64,000 nt of DNA. Origin: ZC4RG30 sp964455685. Lineage in GTDB: Bacteria; Pseudomonadota; Gammaproteobacteria; Steroidobacterales; Steroidobacteraceae. Shown here in pieces: positions 62,385-64,000 of this stretch. Positions within the stretch are counted from its first letter, which is position 1; each line of letters starts with the position of its first letter. The DNA is taken from the NCBI GenBank assembly GCA_964455685.1, contig CAYVZE010000003.1:1-64000 (forward strand). The letters are read 5' to 3'. Under the pieces are notes generated by a model. It had not been told where the DNA came from. It did not search any database and saw only the letters and a program-made list of their open reading frames with translations. The position numbers were made by a program, and so were the translations under genes.

Positions 62385-63237
62385 AGGTACCGTACTCGCC
62401 ATAGTAGTAGTTATCGTTGACAAGCCGGCGCCTGCCCTGGTTGAGCACCAGCGAGACCGCCTTGCCCTCATCGATCAGCGCCAGCGCATCCAGCACTGCC
62501 TGCCTGGGCGTCTTGCCGGCCCTGACCACCAGCAGCACCTGGCCGACCACTGCCGACAGCGCCTGCGACTCGCTGGTCGCCAGCAGCGGGGACGAATCGA
62601 ACAGCACGATCCGGGCCGGATCATGGGCAAGCAGCTCCCCTACCACGACCATCATGCGCTGGCTGGACAGCAGCTCGGTGGCGGTTTCCCGCTGCTGCCG
62701 GCCGGCCGGCAGGATGAAGAGGTTGGGTACGTCCGTGGGAAGGACCAGCGACTCCACCGATTGCGCTTCGTCGGCCAGCGCGTCGAGCAGGCCGGGCTCG
62801 CGCTCGACGCCGAAGATGTTGCTCACATGCGGCTTGGCCACGTCCGCGTCCACCAGCACCACCGACAGGTCACGCTCGCGCGCCAGGCTCAGCGCGAGGT
62901 TGATGCTGGTGAAGGTCTTGCCGTCGCCCGGCACGGCACTGGCCATCATGACCAGACGCGGGCTGCCGACGGTTTCGGAATTGGGATCGAAGGCCGTGGC
63001 GATCAGGGGCCGCTTGATCTGCCGGTACTCGTCGGCGAAGCGGCGATCCAGGCCTGTTTCAGGCATGTAACCAGAGGCGCGCAGGGCTTCGCGGTCGATG
63101 AACACCTTCGGTTCGCGCTGCTCGATGGTACCACCGGCGCCGGCGGGACGCCGCGTGCTGCCGACCGGGATCATCCTCGGTGACCGCTGGTCGGGCCGCT
63201 GGCGCAGTTTGCCGAGCGTTCGCTCTATGACACTCAT
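62353..63237 (-). CDS. BY-kinase (tyrosine autokinase) of the exopolysaccharide system
   Basis: The 294-residue cytoplasmic kinase has Walker A SAVPGDGKT (100-108), Walker A' VVLVDAD (126-132) and Walker B IVLFDSSPL. The C-terminus carries a tyrosine cluster (Tyr277, 278, 279, 282, 285) for autophosphorylation. It works with the separate chain-length protein encoded one base upstream to control polymer length, the CpsD/EpsG plan of a split Wzc. Confidence 0.92.
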   Translation of the reverse strand: MSVIERTLGKLRQRPDQRSPRMIPVGSTRRPAGAGGTIEQREPKVFIDREALRASGYMPETGLDRRFADEYRQIKRPLIATAFDPNSETVGSPRLVMMASAVPGDGKTFTSINLALSLARERDLSVVLVDADVAKPHVSNIFGVEREPGLLDALADEAQSVESLVLPTDVPNLFILPAGRQQRETATELLSSQRMMVVVGELLAHDPARIVLFDSSPLLATSESQALSAVVGQVLLVVRAGKTPRQAVLDALALIDEGKAVSLVLNQGRRRLVNDNYYYGEYGTYGQENPGGGS

Positions 63238-63238
63238 C

Positions 63239-64000
63239 TCAACCCCCTGCCGCCGCGGCGAGGCGGAAGCCGCTCTGGCTCAGTATCACGGCCCCGACGA
63301 ACAACCCGACCAGCCCGGCCATGGCCCCCACCACGCGCCACACCTGCCCGCGGGTTTCTGCGGCCAGGCGCTCGGGGAAGGCTGCGCTCACCACGCCGAT
63401 GACCGGAACGTCGATGAGCCTGGACAGGCTGCGCGCCGAGGTCACCACGGGATTCAGGGCATGGCGCAACCAGCTGACGGCAGCACCGGCCAGCAGTGCG
63501 AACAAGAGCACGGCGGTCATCAGCAGCACACGGGGCGGAAATACCGGGGAGAAGGGCGCGGAGACCGGCTTGACGGTCTCGAACTTGATCGCGCCGACGG
63601 TATCGGCTTCCTCACCCAGCCGCGCCCGTTCGAGGTTGGCAAGCATGGTCTCATACTGCCGCCGGTCGCTCTCGTAAGTGCGCATGATCTCTGCGTACTC
63701 GACAGCCACCTTCGGTGCGACATCCATGCGGCGCTGCAGGTCGGCAGCCCTGGACCGGTGCATGTCCAGGCGGCTGCGCAGCGAGGCGACCTCCGCGTCG
63801 GCCTGGTTCAGCTGCAGCTGGATGGACTGGTAGACCGGATTGGTGCTCAGGCCGCTGGAAGCCACCGCCTCGGCGTCACCACGACGCAGGCTCTCCAGCT
63901 CCTGCTCGCGCCGGCGCCTGAGCTCCTCGATGGTATGGCCGAGGGCGACCACCTCGTAGTGCTTGTCGGTGTACTTCAGCAGCAGCTCGGCCCTGCGGGC
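63239..64000 (-). CDS. Polysaccharide chain-length determinant (Wzz/EpsF-like), 5' part beyond the window
   Basis: The open frame runs off the right edge, so only the last 253 residues are seen. They start within a coiled-coil region (ELLLKYTDKHYEVVALGHTIEELRRRREQEL), then a Pro-rich loop (FETVKPVSAPFSPVFPPRVLL) and two membrane helices (about 150-175 and 220-245 of the seen part). LLLKYTDKH-x-x-V is typical of the exosortase-type chain-length family. Confidence 0.88.
   Translation of the reverse strand, partial: ARRAELLLKYTDKHYEVVALGHTIEELRRRREQELESLRRGDAEAVASSGLSTNPVYQSIQLQLNQADAEVASLRSRLDMHRSRAADLQRRMDVAPKVAVEYAEIMRTYESDRRQYETMLANLERARLGEEADTVGAIKFETVKPVSAPFSPVFPPRVLLMTAVLLFALLAGAAVSWLRHALNPVVTSARSLSRLIDVPVIGVVSAAFPERLAAETRGQVWRVVGAMAGLVGLFVGAVILSQSGFRLAAAAGG

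Noticed and set aside
1..64000. tRNA, rRNA, insertion sequences, phage genes or attachment sites
   Set aside because: None was recognised. The 17.5-20.7 kb patch looks foreign in composition, but no transposase, integrase or flanking repeat was seen.

Overview
The window is GC-rich chromosomal DNA, most likely from a gammaproteobacterium. The main clues are the aroK-aroB-dgt block next to pilMNOPQ and a divergent class A penicillin-binding protein gene, plus OxyR, the YbbAP/TesA neighbourhood and type IV pilus genes. The Xanthomonadales/Nevskiales/Steroidobacterales part of the class is plausible, but the genus cannot be set from sequence reading alone.

Regions: (1) 1-17.5 kb is housekeeping and accessory metabolism: the 3' part of an RND efflux pump gene, oxyR, an LCAT-like hydrolase with a small membrane protein, a LysR regulator coupled to an acyl-CoA dehydrogenase, a degenerate EAL-domain protein, a DUF4139 exported protein opposite an anti-sigma-like membrane protein, the YbbA/YbbP ABC system divergent from tesA, and a FadD-type acyl-CoA ligase. 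(2) 17.5-20.7 kb is a compositionally distinct, less GC-rich patch. It holds three DUF6502-type HTH proteins around a gene for a small exported, very basic protein built of tandem 10-residue repeats. That gene has its own strong promoter full of palindromes and an intrinsic terminator. (3) 20.7-28.5 kb is the minus-strand dgt/aroB/aroK and pilQ/P/O/N/M block, with ponA divergent at 28.8 kb. (4) 31.5-33.6 kb has a conserved nucleotidyltransferase-like protein, a GT2 and a sugar N-acetyltransferase. (5) 33.9-47.1 kb is a tightly packed plus-strand exopolysaccharide operon: aminotransferase, phosphoglycosyl transferase, oxidoreductase, pyruvyl transferase, FrhB-like Fe-S protein, polymerase/ligase, GT4, deacetylase, GT2, asparagine-synthase-type amidotransferase, GT2. 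(6) 47.1-64 kb is a mostly minus-strand second half of the same polysaccharide locus: beta-helix exported protein, a 2189-residue NRPS-PKS megasynthase, hexapeptide acyltransferase, ABC flippase-like exporter, GT-like protein, VioA-like aminotransferase, outer-membrane beta-barrel, BY-kinase and chain-length determinant (cut by the window end).

Working picture: regions 4-6 together look like an exosortase-type (XrtA/EpsH-like) polysaccharide locus without the exosortase gene in view. Amino sugars are made by two DegT-family aminotransferases and two left-handed beta-helix acyltransferases. The repeat unit is started on lipid by the phosphoglycosyl transferase, extended by several glycosyltransferases, flipped, polymerised and exported under Wzz/BY-kinase control. 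The embedded NRPS-PKS has a glycine-like specificity code, an N-methyltransferase insert and no thioesterase. It may supply an unusual acyl group for one sugar. The DUF6502/repeat-protein locus is the best candidate for an undescribed system.
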